64,000 nt of DNA, from NCBI GenBank assembly GCA_028622995.1, contig JAJQJQ010000044.1, positions 1 through 64,000 on the forward strand. Direction: 5' to 3'. Below are positions 24,514-35,689 of the stretch, piece by piece (the first letter of the stretch is position 1; each line of letters opens with the position of its first letter). This DNA comes from Panagrolaimus kolymaensis. Lineage: Eukaryota > Nematoda > Chromadorea > Rhabditida > Panagrolaimidae. A program made the position numbers and the translations under genes. A model generated the notes under the pieces. It was not told the origin of the DNA and made no database searches. It saw nothing but the letters and a program-made list of their open reading frames with translations.

Positions 24514-27500
24514 ATGCCAAGACAAGCTGTTAAAAGAACTGCTTCCCAAGAAATTGTTCACCAAATTGAGTTAAAAAGAGTAAGAGCCGAACAACAACGA
24601 AAAAGAAGATCACACAGATCCGAAGCTCAAAAAGCATCAGAAAATGAACAAGTTAACAAAACCATGCAAGCACGACGCTCCAATTTATCTGAATCTCAAA
24701 AAGCTATTGAAAATGAAAATGCCCGTGATCGAATGCAAAAAATAAATACAAATTTAACCGAAGGAGAAAGAGTTCAAAAAAATGAGCAATCCAAAAATAC
24801 TATGCAACAAAGAAGATCCAATTTATCAGAAATTGAAATAGCTGCGGTAAATGAAAGTTTTCGTAATCATATGCAAAATAAAAGGTTAACATTATCAGAA
24901 GTTGAAATAGTTGAAAGAAACCAACAAAATAAAACTGCCATGAGGAATAAACGTCGGCCAAAAAACCAAATAACAGCAGGAGGCAAGGAAATAGAGGATA
25001 ATACCGAACAACATTATCTCGGACCTATGAACTTAGAATGCACTCATTGTGGTTCAAAGCATTTTGAAAGTGAAAAAATTAGCAACAAAGGTTTATCATT
25101 CAGTTTATGTTGTCAACATGGAAGTAGCTTAAGTTTATCCGCTGAACTACCTTATCCTGAAGAACTTAAAAAACTTTTCGTTGTTAAAGAATTCAGAGAT
25201 AATATTAGACGTTATAACAGCGTACATGCCTTTTGTTCATTCAATGCAAACATAGTTAATTTTGGAATTAATCGACCAGGGCCCTACTCTTTTGTTGTTC
25301 AAGGCCAAGTTTACAACCAAATCAACACTTCCCTAATAAATTCAGAAAATGAAAATAAATCATATGGTCAATTATATTTTACAGATCCACTTGAAGCTGC
25401 TGAAACACGTTTACAAATATTTTCACAGCTTAATCCCGAAATCACTAAAATTTTATCGGTTATTTTGAGTCGAATAAATTGTCACGCTCAAGCTTTTAAA
25501 ATGATGTATGAACAATATGAAATACAACAAACTTTAGCAGCACAAAATGGAATAGCTCCTTTAAATTTATCAATGCATTTTAGTTTAAAAAAAGGAGTCG
25601 ATCCTCGCCGCTTTAACTTGCAAACATCAAATGAAGTTGCTGCAGTTTTCGCTACATCGGATGATGGTGAAATTCCTGATTCATACGTAACAATTTACGA
25701 TAAAGAAGGCAGACATTTAAAAACCGTAAATGCGTTAGATAAAAATGTCGAACCATGGCTTTATCCAATTTTCTTTCCACATGGACAACCAATTTGGCAT
25801 CACGAAATGAAAAAACTTTTTAGTAAGAAAAATGAAGGTTTAACACGAGGTGCCTACGCTAAATTTAAAATATCAATTCGTGAAGGTGAATTTAATGCTG
25901 TTTTACATGGCGGTAGACTTTTCCAACAATGGTTAGTTGACACTGCTTTAAAGATCATCAAAGAACGAGTTGAATATCTTCGAAAAAATCAAAATAAAAT
26001 TTATCGCGATAGTTATGCCAACATTGATGCATTCATGAAAAAACACCAAATTGATAACAATGCAAATTCCATTGGCACAAAAATAATCTTGCCATCAACT
26101 CATACAGGATCACCCCGTTATATGGAACAAGTTTATCAAGATGCTATGACCATTGTGAGACGACTTGGAAAACCTGATTTGTTTGTTACGATGACATGTA
26201 ATCCAAATTGGCCAGAAATCGTTGAAAATCTTTTCCCTGGACAAACACCTGCCGATCGACCAGATTTGATTGCAAGAGTTTTCAAGCAAAAGTTAAACTT
26301 CGTTGTTGATTTAATAGAGAAAAAAAGTTATTTTGGTAGTTGTAAAGCTTACGTTTATACCATTGAATTCCAAAAAAGAGGTCTTCCTCATGCTCATCTT
26401 TTGATAACTTTGGAAGGAGATTACAAAATGCGAACCGCTGAAGTCATTAATCGTTATATCAGTGCACAATTACCTGATCAAGAAAAATTCCCAAATTTGT
26501 TCAATTTAGTTTCAACTCACATGATTCATGGGCCTTGCGGTTTTCGCTGCGAAAAGGATGGTAAATGCTCGAAAGGGTTCCCTAAAGAATTCCAAGAAGA
26601 AACTACACTTGATGAGGACGCTTATCCCACATATGCAAGACCAAACGATGGAAGATCCTTTACAAAAAATTCCGGATTTGTCGTAGATAACCAATATGTT
26701 GTACCGCATTGTCCTAATTTATTACTTTTAATGAACTGTCACATTAATGTTGAAGTTGTATCCTCCATTAAAGCTGTAAAATATCTTTACAAATATATAT
26801 TTAAAGGCCATGATGCAGCAGCTATTAAAATTGTCGATGGTGTTGTCCAATACGACGAATGTGAATCAATTTTAAATAGTCGATATATGGGAGCAGCTGA
26901 AGCAGCTTGGAGAATTTTCAAATTTGAACTTCATGGTAAAAGTCACTCTATTACCCGACTTCCTCTTCATTTGCCAAATGAACAAAGTGTTAATTTTATA
27001 GATGCGGAAAACATTGACGGAATACAAGCAGCTTTAGATAAAAAAACAATGTTAATGGATTACTTTGAACTGAATAAACGGGATCCTAAAGCAAGAGACT
27101 GTTTTTATGGTGAAATACCTGAACATTTTACTTGGGCTAAAAATAAAGACACAAATAAATTTCAATGGAATACACGTAAAGGTGCTTTTAACAATCTCGG
27201 AAGAATGTACACCGTTTCTCCTACAAATCAAGAACTATTCCACCTTCGAATCCTTTTAAATCATGTTAAAGGAGCCACAAGTTTTGACGAATTAAAGACT
27301 GTTGATGAAAAAATTTGCCAAACTTTCACTGAAGCATGTCTTGAATTGGGTTTAGTTGAAGACGACAAAGAATGGTATCGAGTTCTTTCAGAAGCCAGTG
27401 TTTCATTAATGCCATACCAAATGCGATCATTATTTGTACGACTTTTAATTCATTGCTCCCCATTAGCTCCTGATAATCTTTGGGAAGAATATAAAGAAGC

Positions 27501-29064
27501 CATGGCCGAAGACTTTGCGCTTACAATGCCTATGGAAGTTGCCATTCAAAAAGCTTATCGAGAAATTGCCCGATTATTAGAAATTGAAGACAAATCTTTA
27601 GCTGATTACCCCACAATGAATCAAAATATCAATTTTGATGAAGAATATGACCGTTATGATTCTTCATTTGATCAAGCTATTGGTGAGCAAATGTATGCAA
27701 CAATGAACGACAAACAAAAGGAAATTGTTAAAAAAGTTTTAAATGCAAGCGAAAACCTCAATGAAACTTCACAAAAACTTTATTATCTTGATGGACCAGG
27801 AGGATCTGGAAAAACTTACGTTTATAAAACATTATGGCATTTGTTACGGGTTAAAGGTAAAAAAGTTCAAACCATGGCATTTACTGGCATTGCCGCAATA
27901 CTATTACCAGGTGGAAAAACTGTTCATAAAACAATAGGGTTACCTGTTCCTCTCTATTCGGACTCAAATTCAATTTTAACCCCAAAAACAAAACAAGCCG
28001 AAAATTTGAAAAATACAGATGTTTTCATTTGTGATGAAACACCAATGGCACCACGATATGCTTTCGAAATTATGGATAGAACTTTACGGGATTTTACTAA
28101 AATTGATGAACCTTTTGGTGGTAAAATTGTTATACTTGGTGGTGATTTTCGTCAATTATTACCGGTTAGAAAAAATGGGACGAGATCCGAATGTGTTAAT
28201 TTATCAATTAAATTCAGCGAGTTATGGAAAAATTTTGAACAGTTTAAATTACACCAAAATATGCGTGCTGATGCAGACGAAACTGAATTTGCGGAATATT
28301 TGTTAAAAATCGGCGAAGGGAAAGTTAATGATGAAAATGACAATTTCGAAATTCCTACCGATTTTATTACTGAAAACGATTTAGTCGAAGAAGTTTATGG
28401 AACTTTAATAAGACAAAATCGTTTTAACGACGTTTCAAATTCAGCTATACTTTCGGCAAGAAATGCAGATGTTGATGAATTAAATAATGAAGTAGTTGCA
28501 ATGTTACCAGCAGAAGGTGAAAAAATATATAGTAGCATAGATTCGGCAATTGAAGGTGAAGCTTTACAAGAACTATTAACCCAAGAATATTTAAACAGCT
28601 TAAATCCTCCATCATTGCCACCTCATGAATTACGTTTGCGAAAAAATACAGTAATTATGCTCATTCGAAACCTCAGTCAAGCTGAAGGATTATGCAACGG
28701 AACAAGATTATTAGTTATTGGCTTAATGAACAATACATTGCAATGTAAAATTTTAACTGGTGATAAAAAAGGTGATGTTGTTATGATTCATCGAATCTTG
28801 CTATATAACGAAGAAAATTACCCGTTTACATTGGCCCGAAGACAATTCCCTGTTAAAATCGCGTTTGCAATGACCATCAACAAAAGCCAGGGTCAAACAT
28901 TTGAAATTGTTGGAATTGATTTGCGAAAAGATGTGTTTAACCATGGACAAATGTATGTTGCATGCTCAAGAGTTAAGCGTTGGTCTGCATTGAAAATATA
29001 TTTTGGACAACAGCGATTGAATAATAAAGTTAAAAATTTTGTGTACAAGGAAATAATTAATTAG
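24514..29064 (+). CDS. Helitron Rep-helicase transposase
   Basis: A single exon of 1516 residues, unlike the intron-rich host genes. Residues 31-145 are five tandem 23-residue repeats (units such as RRSNLSESQKAIENENARDR plus three more residues). A zinc-finger-like C-x2-C..CCQHG segment follows near 175-205. The Rep nuclease has FVTMTCNPNWPEI near 556, the metal-binding HAHLL near 627 and the two-tyrosine motif VKYLYKYIFKG near 755. The C-terminal third is a Pif1-type SF1 helicase: Walker A GPGGSGKT near 1094, Walker B ICDETPM near 1170, and the terminal MTINKSQGQT and YVACSRVK motifs. Rep nicks and rejoins the strand; the helicase unwinds it during rolling-circle transposition. ATG at 24514 is used because the open frame upstream is T-rich and lacks an ATG. 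Confidence 0.95.
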   Translation: MPRQAVKRTASQEIVHQIELKRVRAEQQRKRRSHRSEAQKASENEQVNKTMQARRSNLSESQKAIENENARDRMQKINTNLTEGERVQKNEQSKNTMQQRRSNLSEIEIAAVNESFRNHMQNKRLTLSEVEIVERNQQNKTAMRNKRRPKNQITAGGKEIEDNTEQHYLGPMNLECTHCGSKHFESEKISNKGLSFSLCCQHGSSLSLSAELPYPEELKKLFVVKEFRDNIRRYNSVHAFCSFNANIVNFGINRPGPYSFVVQGQVYNQINTSLINSENENKSYGQLYFTDPLEAAETRLQIFSQLNPEITKILSVILSRINCHAQAFKMMYEQYEIQQTLAAQNGIAPLNLSMHFSLKKGVDPRRFNLQTSNEVAAVFATSDDGEIPDSYVTIYDKEGRHLKTVNALDKNVEPWLYPIFFPHGQPIWHHEMKKLFSKKNEGLTRGAYAKFKISIREGEFNAVLHGGRLFQQWLVDTALKIIKERVEYLRKNQNKIYRDSYANIDAFMKKHQIDNNANSIGTKIILPSTHTGSPRYMEQVYQDAMTIVRRLGKPDLFVTMTCNPNWPEIVENLFPGQTPADRPDLIARVFKQKLNFVVDLIEKKSYFGSCKAYVYTIEFQKRGLPHAHLLITLEGDYKMRTAEVINRYISAQLPDQEKFPNLFNLVSTHMIHGPCGFRCEKDGKCSKGFPKEFQEETTLDEDAYPTYARPNDGRSFTKNSGFVVDNQYVVPHCPNLLLLMNCHINVEVVSSIKAVKYLYKYIFKGHDAAAIKIVDGVVQYDECESILNSRYMGAAEAAWRIFKFELHGKSHSITRLPLHLPNEQSVNFIDAENIDGIQAALDKKTMLMDYFELNKRDPKARDCFYGEIPEHFTWAKNKDTNKFQWNTRKGAFNNLGRMYTVSPTNQELFHLRILLNHVKGATSFDELKTVDEKICQTFTEACLELGLVEDDKEWYRVLSEASVSLMPYQMRSLFVRLLIHCSPLAPDNLWEEYKEAMAEDFALTMPMEVAIQKAYREIARLLEIEDKSLADYPTMNQNINFDEEYDRYDSSFDQAIGEQMYATMNDKQKEIVKKVLNASENLNETSQKLYYLDGPGGSGKTYVYKTLWHLLRVKGKKVQTMAFTGIAAILLPGGKTVHKTIGLPVPLYSDSNSILTPKTKQAENLKNTDVFICDETPMAPRYAFEIMDRTLRDFTKIDEPFGGKIVILGGDFRQLLPVRKNGTRSECVNLSIKFSELWKNFEQFKLHQNMRADADETEFAEYLLKIGEGKVNDENDNFEIPTDFITENDLVEEVYGTLIRQNRFNDVSNSAILSARNADVDELNNEVVAMLPAEGEKIYSSIDSAIEGEALQELLTQEYLNSLNPPSLPPHELRLRKNTVIMLIRNLSQAEGLCNGTRLLVIGLMNNTLQCKILTGDKKGDVVMIHRILLYNEENYPFTLARRQFPVKIAFAMTINKSQGQTFEIVGIDLRKDVFNHGQMYVACSRVKRWSALKIYFGQQRLNNKVKNFVYKEIIN
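24604..24948 (+). repeat. Five tandem 23-codon repeats in the Helitron protein
   Basis: Units begin RRSHRSE, RRSNLSE, INTNLTE, RRSNLSE and KRLTLSE, and each is exactly 23 residues. They are basic and helical and could bind DNA; that role is inference. Confidence 0.75.
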
Positions 29065-29898
29065 GAGTTAAAGAGGCGTAAAAACGATCTGGTGGCAAAT
29101 TTTTAGTTTATAAAATACGTGGCAAACTTATCATTACTTAACCCATTTCTTAATTGACTAACTCTTCGGAGGATCTATTTTAAACCACCTTTATGGTGGT
29201 CCCCTACTGCGGGGTATGCAGCATTTTGGAGTTGGATGAGAGTTGGAGCAGGAGGTAAGTGTTTTATTTTTATTTTATTTATTCTCTTTTTTTATTTCAG
29301 ATTTGAGCAAATAAACACTAAGCAGCATCTTTATTCAAACAAAATATTCCTTCATTCAACTTTATACAAAGCAGCCATTCAGATCAACAGTAAGTTTTTT
29401 TTCATATTCTATTTTGTTATTTTCTTTGTTTTTAGGACATTCTTTTCACTGTTGCTCGCTTATTTCAAATACATAATGTGCTTCATCAAAATTATATTAT
29501 GATCTCAATTCATCAACAAATATTTCAATTCAATATTTATTATGCTGACTTATTTACTATCTACGCTGTAGCAATTCTGGTGAAACTGTTAGTTTATTAT
29601 TATTATTAATATTAAAATAAAATTTTGTTTTTAGTCTATGTTTTTCGCTATTTCTCGAATAGAATTGCTTCATCTTGAATCATCATTAAATAGTGATAAG
29701 ATCCTTCTCAACTCTAAATCAAATCCTCAACTCTACGAACTCCAAAACTTCCTTCAACTTTCAACAAGAAACTCCAAAATTTATATCAATTTTGTGTTGT
29801 AAATTTCTTTTTTTTATTGTATGTAATATGTTAGCAATAAAATTGAAAAAAAAATAAGTAATATAATAGATATGGCGGCGCGGAGCGCCGCTTCTTGC
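29065..29898 (+). other. Helitron 3' region with intron-like segments
   Basis: Between the helicase stop and the terminal hairpin lie three intron-like intervals with good borders: GGAG|gtaagtg..tttcag (about 29254-29300), AACA|gtaagttt..tttttag (about 29390-29435) and TCTG|gtgaaa..tttttag (about 29579-29634). The flanking exons have no shared open frame. It could be a spliced 3' UTR of the helicase transcript or captured host sequence. Confidence 0.45.
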
Positions 29899-29902
29899 CT
29901 AG

Positions 29903-32542
29903 TGTTTACGAATTTTAGCGCCAAAAAATATAAATAAAAGACACTAAATATGAACTGAAAATTTGGTTTCTGAAGCTTTAGTTAATCTCGCAAACCGATA
30001 TCAGGAGGCTCACCCAGACCAAAATAAATCTAAAAAGAAGAAAAAGGATGTAAGCCACGACAAGGATTTTTTGCACTTTTATCTACCACAAAGCATTAGC
30101 GAAACATTATTAAATAATTTTTACTATTTTGTTTTTGACTCATTTTTGGGATTCGGGTCTCCATTAAGGATGAATTAATGCTCATTTACTCCCTCTCCTT
30201 AATGTCCATATAAAAAAATGACTGCCAAGAATAGCATCCGCCTTCATAATAAAAAATCTTTGCTAAAAAAATTATTCGTTTTTTATGCCATGGAATGGCA
30301 TGAAAAGAAAGGCACAAATGAAGTATTCATTATAAGTAAAGGAATTAATTATTTGTATAATATTTAGAAATCACCCAAATGATTATTAATATCACAACTA
30401 TAAGAGACATAATTTGAGGAATTACCTCAACCTACGATGATGGGAGATTCGGAAGTTTAAAAAAAACCTGGCTGACGAATTCTTGACTCCAACACTTTTT
30501 TCTAAAATAAGTAAAAAAACCAATTTGCCAAGTAAAAAATGTGTAAAAAAACCACGCATTTTTAATTTTTTTCTCTTTCTTCGACATTAGAAGACAAAAA
30601 ATATCTGAAGAAACTATACTAAACTTAACTTGACGAATCATAGTAAATTTTCTCGAAGTCAACTGATGACTTTGAATTCCAACTCAATAAAGACACAAAA
30701 AAATATTACTAATATAAAATTCACATCAAAATGAAAATCAAAAAAAGATATACTTCAGCAAATAACATCTTAATATTGTCTTCCATAAAAATGTGGGACC
30801 ATTAAAACAACCACCGTCAACATACGTTGAAATTCGAACTTTGAATCAAAAAAAAAAGTGAAACAAATAAAAAAATCATTTGGAAGGAAAGCGTTCGTTC
30901 GCTCGTCGAGAAGTTGACGAACATCTTTGCTCTATTGGACCATGAAACATTTTGTGTTAATATATTTCTTATTTTTTGTTACTGTTCTTCCGCCTCCATC
31001 TTAAAAAATAAAAATCTAATTTTTTTTATATGTATGTTCTCATATTTCTTCCATTAATTCTTTATATTTTTTTTGGCCATCATCAAAATCAAGTCTTGTC
31101 ATTTTCGTTGGTGTTTTTTTCTTCTTTACGTTCATCAGAAATTTTTTTATATTTTGTTTAGAAAAGTGTTTCTTTTTTAAATTTTATTTTATGTATTTCT
31201 AATTTAAGACAACAATGGTTTTTTAAAGAGGGTATATATTTTGGGGTCAAAGAGAAACCTCCTTCCTTCCTCCAAAAAAAATGTAGAAACAACCTGAATT
31301 GGAACGTGAAAAAACAGGAATATTTTCAAGAATGAAAAAAGAAATATGCAAGAAATGAAATAAAAAAAAGAACAATGGGCCAATTTTTAAGGATGCGATT
31401 GCTATTTTTTTATTATCGTTTTTTTGTTTTTGTTTGAAGTCTTCTTCGTTGCATTGTTGTAAAAAAATTTTTGATGATTGAAAGTGAGAGGCCTCCTTAC
31501 TTTTTACATTTTATGCATGTCAATTTTGTCTTATTTTGAACCATGGAAAAAAGTAAACAAGTGTTTAAACTTGTTCAAAGGCAGCAAAAAATGCATATAT
31601 GCACATATGTGAGTGAGGGGAAAAATAATGAAAATGCAAGACGTTTCTCAAGAAAAGGGTTTCAATGATTAATAAAAATTGATAAAATCTTTAACAAAGA
31701 GAAATTTGCAAAATTCCAAGTAAGGAAAAAAGAAAAAAAAAACTCCCGTGATAAGGTGAAAATTAAGGTATGACATTCTTAAATAAGAAAGTTTGAGTTT
31801 TGCAAAATTATTTATTGAACCAACGTCTCTTGAAAAGTTCACATCAATAAATTATTTTTAAAAGTTAAAAAAAGCTAATTAGTAGGCCTTTGAAAAGCCA
31901 AAATTTTGATTTCGAGGATTCCAACATTTCGTTTTTGCTTCAAACTGCGCTATTATTTGCAAAAAAATTAATTAATTAAAACGTAAAAAGTAAAAATATT
32001 TGTTCATACAAATTACCAACTTTTAGACTACCTGTATAGTCGTATCAAACTTTTTTTACGAACGCTTCAACGTAGTAATTTGGTGCACCTGAAAGTCTCG
32101 CCTTGTCGTTCCATTCCTAAACCTTTTAAGTTTAAAACCATTAGAAAATAAAAAATAAAAATTTTGTCCCTTTTCCATTCATTTATTTATTTAAACTTAC
32201 GTACTCCTATACTCTCTCGATACTAATAAAATTTATTACTGGTTCAAGATTGATGATCACATATTATTTGTTCGTGTGTGTGATATAATCAAGAAATGAG
32301 AGAAACGAGAAAAACTAAACGCGAGAAAAGAATAAAAGAAAAAAACAACCGTTCAAGTGACGCAACTTTATCAGCCAAAAAACCGTTTACTAAAAAAAAG
32401 TTGTAAAAAGTGTAAAAAAAAATAATTTGCGATGATGTCAGAATTAAAAAAAGCCCAACTAAAAATGATTCAAAACCTTTTTATTAGTAAAATTAATTAA
32501 AATTAGTAACCAACAAGAAAAAAATATTTAAAAGAAAAAAAG
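29903..32542. other. Gene-poor region right of the Helitron
   Basis: 2.6 kb of AT-rich DNA. Near 29957-30048 there is one exon-like stretch (encoding LVNLANRYQEAHPDQNKSK, then a lysine run and a gtaagc donor) that I cannot place in a family. The rest shows T-tracts and no splice-supported frames. Confidence 0.45.
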
Positions 32543-34489
32543 TTAAAACGAAGTTTGGGAATCTGATTGTTGAATGCGGGATGATTGAGCGGAGTAATAT
32601 TTGGTTGGGGTCTAAAAATTGAAATTGATGAATCATCATAACTTTGAGGAAATTGTGAAATCGAAGGAAAGGCTTACTTCATCTTGTGGAATTGGTAATG
32701 AATCAGTAGGATGAATTCTTGGACCAGGTCTAAGAGGCTTATTTCGCTCTATCAAAGCTTGAACAAATGCACATCCAACTGCATCACCACAAATATTTAC
32801 GCATGTTCTAAGTCGATCACTAAAAAATGAGAATAAAATAAGAAAATTAGCGAGCTTCGTTGTTGGAATATCAAAGCTTTATCACTCAATGAGTATTATA
32901 ATTTTTAGTTTTCGCGACAACAATTTAAGTAATAAAGGTTAAAGGATTCCTTGAATTCATATAACTAATTGTAAGCTAACGACTTCGGTCTTGGGACTTA
33001 CAGTAACCAATCAACAGCAATAATAATACTTATATCATCTGTAGGTAAACCAACAGCTGACAATACAATCAACATAGTTACTAACCCAGCAGATGGAATA
33101 GAAGCAGCACCAATGGAAGCTAAAGTAGCTGTAATACTTACAGTTATAACTTGACTAAACGATAAATTAATTCCATTTATTTGTGCAATAAATATGGAAG
33201 CTACAGCTTCATATAAAGCTGTTCCATCCATATTAATCATAGCTCCAACAGGAAGGACAAATTTAGTGTACATTGAATCCACGCCATTCGCTTCCAAACA
33301 TTTAAATGTTACAGGCAAAGTAGCGGCGCTGGAAGCGGTTCCCAATGCAGTCATAGCAGCTTGAAGTAAACCACGAAGAAATTTATATGGATTTTCTCGA
33401 GATGCAATAAAATATATTAACGAAATTGTACCAAATAAATGCAAAATTAATCCCAAAATTACGGTAGCCATATAAAGGCTTAAACTTTCAAGAGTTTTTC
33501 CAAGATCATGGATTTCCAATATTTTTGCTGCAATGAGTGAAGCAATACCAATCGGGGCATACCACATTAATAAACCAACAAGGAGATTAATGACATGATC
33601 CAGTGCAATAAAAATATCAGCCAAAGGTTTGCCTTTTTCACCGAGATATGAAAGTGAAATTCCTACAGCCACACAAAATACAATCAAACCAAGAACATTC
33701 ATTCCATCGGTTTTATGAATTTTTAGCACTAAAGATCGAGGATCAGATTCATTTAAGCGAATATATTCTGATGAAGTTTGACGAAAGGTTGCTTCAATAA
33801 TATTATCAGGGAATATGTTTCTGGAAATAAGAAGTAAGCGATGATACAAAAAGTTAGTTTCAAAAATATTTTAAACCATCCATTAACTTTCCAAAACAAA
33901 TATCAAAAATTGAAAAGTAATATCACGGAGTATCGTAACAAAAATTTCAGCGACAACTTTTTTAACGAACTCTAAAGTGTTCAAAAGAAAATATTCTCAC
34001 CTAATAACATCCAAAAAATTATCCACTCCACTAACATCTGCTTTTTCATTTCCCGCATAAGTTTTTCCTTTAATTGATGGATCTCCTGGGTGTATAACCA
34101 AAACCAAAATAATTCCTAATATTACCGCTAAAGTGGTTGTCATTGCATAATATAAAAATGCCCATTTACTTATTTCACCTGATTGTCGAGCATCCAATTG
34201 TGATAAACCTAAAAATAACCAATCAAATATTTGAGACTGAATCTTCCACTAAAAAAATTTATGCAACTAACTAACCCGAAATTAAACTTGCAACAATCAA
34301 AGGTAAAATCATTAATTTGAGACTATTCATTAAAATTTCACCCGGAAAATTAATATATGAAATAACTTTGGGATCGGGATCAAATATTCTTAAAATAAAA
34401 CCCAAACCAATACCAAAAATTACACCAAAAAGGGTGAAAATAAGTTCGCCATTAGTTTTCCACACAGATTTTAGCCTTTTTGAAACCAT
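32543..34489 (-). CDS. Excitatory amino acid transporter (SLC1/EAAT-like)
   Basis: Exons 34276-34489, 34001-34208, 33002-33820, 32678-32819 and 32543-32611 give 483 residues. It is a sodium-coupled glutamate/aspartate symporter of the plasma membrane. Diagnostic stretches are the hairpin GTASSAATLPVTF, the NMDGTALYEA sodium/substrate motif, the second hairpin GAASIPSAGLVTM, and DWLLDRLRTCVNICGDAVG in the eighth helix. The Arg in RLRT marks acidic amino acid selectivity. The N-terminal helices (GELIFTLFGVIFGIGLGFIL and others) and the extracellular loop between helices 3 and 4 are present. The C-terminus ends QTSF, a possible class I PDZ ligand. Length is slightly below the usual 500-560 residues because the tails are short. 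Nematodes use such transporters to clear synaptic or body-fluid glutamate. Confidence 0.93.
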
Positions 34490-35689
34490 TTTTAATAACC
34501 AATTTCAAGTAATAAAATAAAGTAAAGCCTTGTTTCAAACCTTCAAAAAATAATTTTCAACATTAAAAAAAACCATTGATTTTATTATTCAATTTTTGTT
34601 GGTTGAAAAAAAGCTGTGTCACATGAAAATCCTTTTGTAAAAAATAAATAAAATAACAGAGGCAACAGCGACAGGCGAGACCAAAATCATCAACCAAACA
34701 CAAAAAAAAATATGGTGAAACAATGAAAACACGCATTTAAAATAAAATTCATTCGAAAAAAGGCTTTGATTGCTTGGAACTTGTTTTTATTGAGTCGCAC
34801 TCACATATTTAATATTTATGTGTATGTATGGATAGAGATCATTGCATAATACCTTTAAAAACCTGCGTCGTCTCTTTAAAGCATCGTTGAGAAGGATTGA
34901 AAAAAACATATGGCTCAAAGTTTGTATTTAGCGGTCAATTTTTAGATACAAAAATTATTAATCCTAAAAAATGTGTAAAATGGGTATTCAAAAAAGAATG
35001 CTTTCTTCCATTTTTATAATTTTTACTTTCTCCAACTGAAGCTGTATCGCCTCCTCAGAAAGAAATTTGAGATTTTCCAGTAATTTACAACATTTAAGTT
35101 TGAAATAAAAAAGATCTAACAACAATCCTAAATAACGATTTACGCATGAATAAGCAAAGAAGCAACAACGTTGCCTTTGCTTTTCTTCTTTCCTTCATAA
35201 ATTTATCTTCCTTCCGTTTTTTATAAACTTTTTTATTGTTGTTGGATTTCATATCGAAATGGTCAGAAAAAAAGGTGAGGAGAAAGTCAGCGTCGCACTT
35301 CAAGAAATCATGAAATTTATCTCACATCCGTTAATGATTATTGAATTCTCATACTTAAAATTTTTCATTGTGGCTGTTTTTTTCAGCAAAAAAACAACGT
35401 TAAAGGAAAAAACAACTGTCTTTTTTTTTAATCACATTTCTTTTTCTCTTCCTGGACGAAATTAATTTATTTTTTCAACTTGAAAGGCGATAATCCGGTA
35501 GTTTTGCAACAACAAAAAAAGTAAAATATTATTTCTAAACTACAAACTTGCAACTCATTTGGTAAAGTCTGTTTTGTCTCTTTATCCTTTGGTAGCAAAT
35601 TTTAAAATTTACAAAACTTTATTCTTTTATTTACAATACAAAACCTAATACATACAAAATAAAATACATACATAAATAAATATTTATTA
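34490..35689. other. Intergenic, no gene seen
   Basis: 1.2 kb between two minus-strand genes, AT-rich. Promoter region of the transporter on the left, 3' UTR of the MSP-domain gene on the right (TTTATT signals near 35620-35685). No RNA gene recognised. Confidence 0.45.

Larger units (their letters stand above)
24514..29902 (+). mobile_element. Autonomous Helitron (minimum extent)
   Basis: Rolling-circle transposon. It carries one uninterrupted Rep-helicase gene and ends in a canonical Helitron 3' terminus. A perfect 7-bp GC hairpin (GCGGCGC / GCGCCGC, loop GGA, 29875-29891) is followed after seven bases by CTAG at 29899-29902, and the next base is T, as expected for insertion between host A and T. 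There are no inverted terminal repeats or duplications, in keeping with the class. The left terminus is unresolved, so the start given is that of the coding region. The intact reading frame suggests recent activity. Confidence 0.85.

Noticed and set aside
24291..24533. Open frame just before the Helitron protein
   Set aside because: No motif, overlaps the leader of the helicase in another frame and probably lies in the element's 5' region.
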